Shown: positions 63,965-64,000 of the stretch, piece after piece | Layout: every line of letters begins with the position of its first letter | Numbering within the stretch: position 1 is the first letter of the stretch | Assembly (NCBI GenBank): GCA_000310025.1 | Contig: FN648581.1 | Location: 29,988 to 93,987 of the forward strand | Length of the DNA stretch: 64,000 nt | Direction of reading: 5' to 3' | From: Ectocarpus siliculosus | Lineage: Eukaryota > Sar > Phaeophyceae > Ectocarpales > Ectocarpaceae | The notes under the pieces: model-generated | Told to the model about the DNA's origin: nothing | Seen by the model: the letters and a program-made list of their open reading frames with translations, nothing else | Database searches by the model: none | Position numbers and translations under genes: made by a program

Positions 63965-64000
63965 AGCGGTCGCTGCCGCACCAGACGACGCCGCCGAAGG

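Larger units (their letters stand above)
59030..64000 (-). mobile_element. DIRS-like tyrosine-recombinase retrotransposon, truncated at both ends of view
   Basis: In transcription order on the minus strand: Gag (63964-62946), reverse transcriptase (61988-61068), RNase H and methyltransferase-like region (60895-60078), and the start of the tyrosine recombinase (59604 to about 59110). This order, with RNase H followed by a methyltransferase-like domain and then a recombinase, is characteristic of DIRS elements, which lack LTR integrase. The 5' end lies beyond 64000 and the recombinase C-terminus is replaced by repeat R-E. Split direct or inverted terminal repeats could not be checked. Confidence 0.88.

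Overview
The window is nuclear DNA of a eukaryote, probably a brown alga or another stramenopile. The grounds are GT/AG introns with pyrimidine tracts and TACTAAC-like branch points, almost no long uninterrupted genes, abundant CAG/CTG and homopolymer tracts, and a mixture of Ty1/copia, DIRS, non-LTR, pogo-like, IS630/Tc1-like and Helitron relics plus an exostosin-like exon. The taxonomic assignment is inference; no marker gene settles it. Two runs of exactly 100 N show this is a draft scaffold.

Almost everything recognisable is mobile DNA. From left to right: a broken three-exon pogo/Tigger-type transposase on the minus strand with its right terminus (70-3245); dispersed non-coding repeats (3.3-4.4 kb); weak minus-strand coding fragments including an exostosin-like first exon (5.9-7.7 kb); a long stretch with only small hairpins (7.8-13.6 kb); two local tandem duplications (13.7-14.9 kb); a complete but mutated Ty1/copia element with 5-bp target duplication and two LTRs (15931-21996); a nest of repeat families here called R-A, R-B, R-C and R-D (23-31.7 kb) enclosing a Helitron fragment (27.9-28.8 kb); a 5'-truncated non-LTR reverse transcriptase (34.9-36.5 kb); an IS630/Tc1-like transposase gene with introns (39.4-44.8 kb); a DIRS tyrosine-recombinase fragment (45.8-46.6 kb); minisatellites; the last two exons of an unidentified minus-strand gene (48966-50781); a second LINE tail (51.8-52.2 kb); an assembly gap with duplicated flanks; a long fold-back (53.2-53.6 kb); unidentified minus-strand exons (54-55.6 kb); a second R-B copy (56.4-57.4 kb); and a DIRS retrotransposon running off the right edge (59.0-64 kb, minus strand).

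The genes do not form a pathway. The internal logic is one of nested insertion and decay. Comparing repeat copies shows R-B inserted between R-A and R-C at 23.4-24.5 kb, because the inverted copy at 30-31.7 kb has R-A joined directly to R-C. Most transposon reading frames carry a few stops or frameshifts but keep catalytic motifs, so many insertions look fairly recent.

The best candidates for something undescribed are the modular R-A/R-D + R-C repeat family, the R-B terminal-inverted-repeat element, the fold-back at 53.2 kb, and the unidentified spliced gene at 49-50.8 kb. All calls are by eye from translation and motif reading; no database search was possible.
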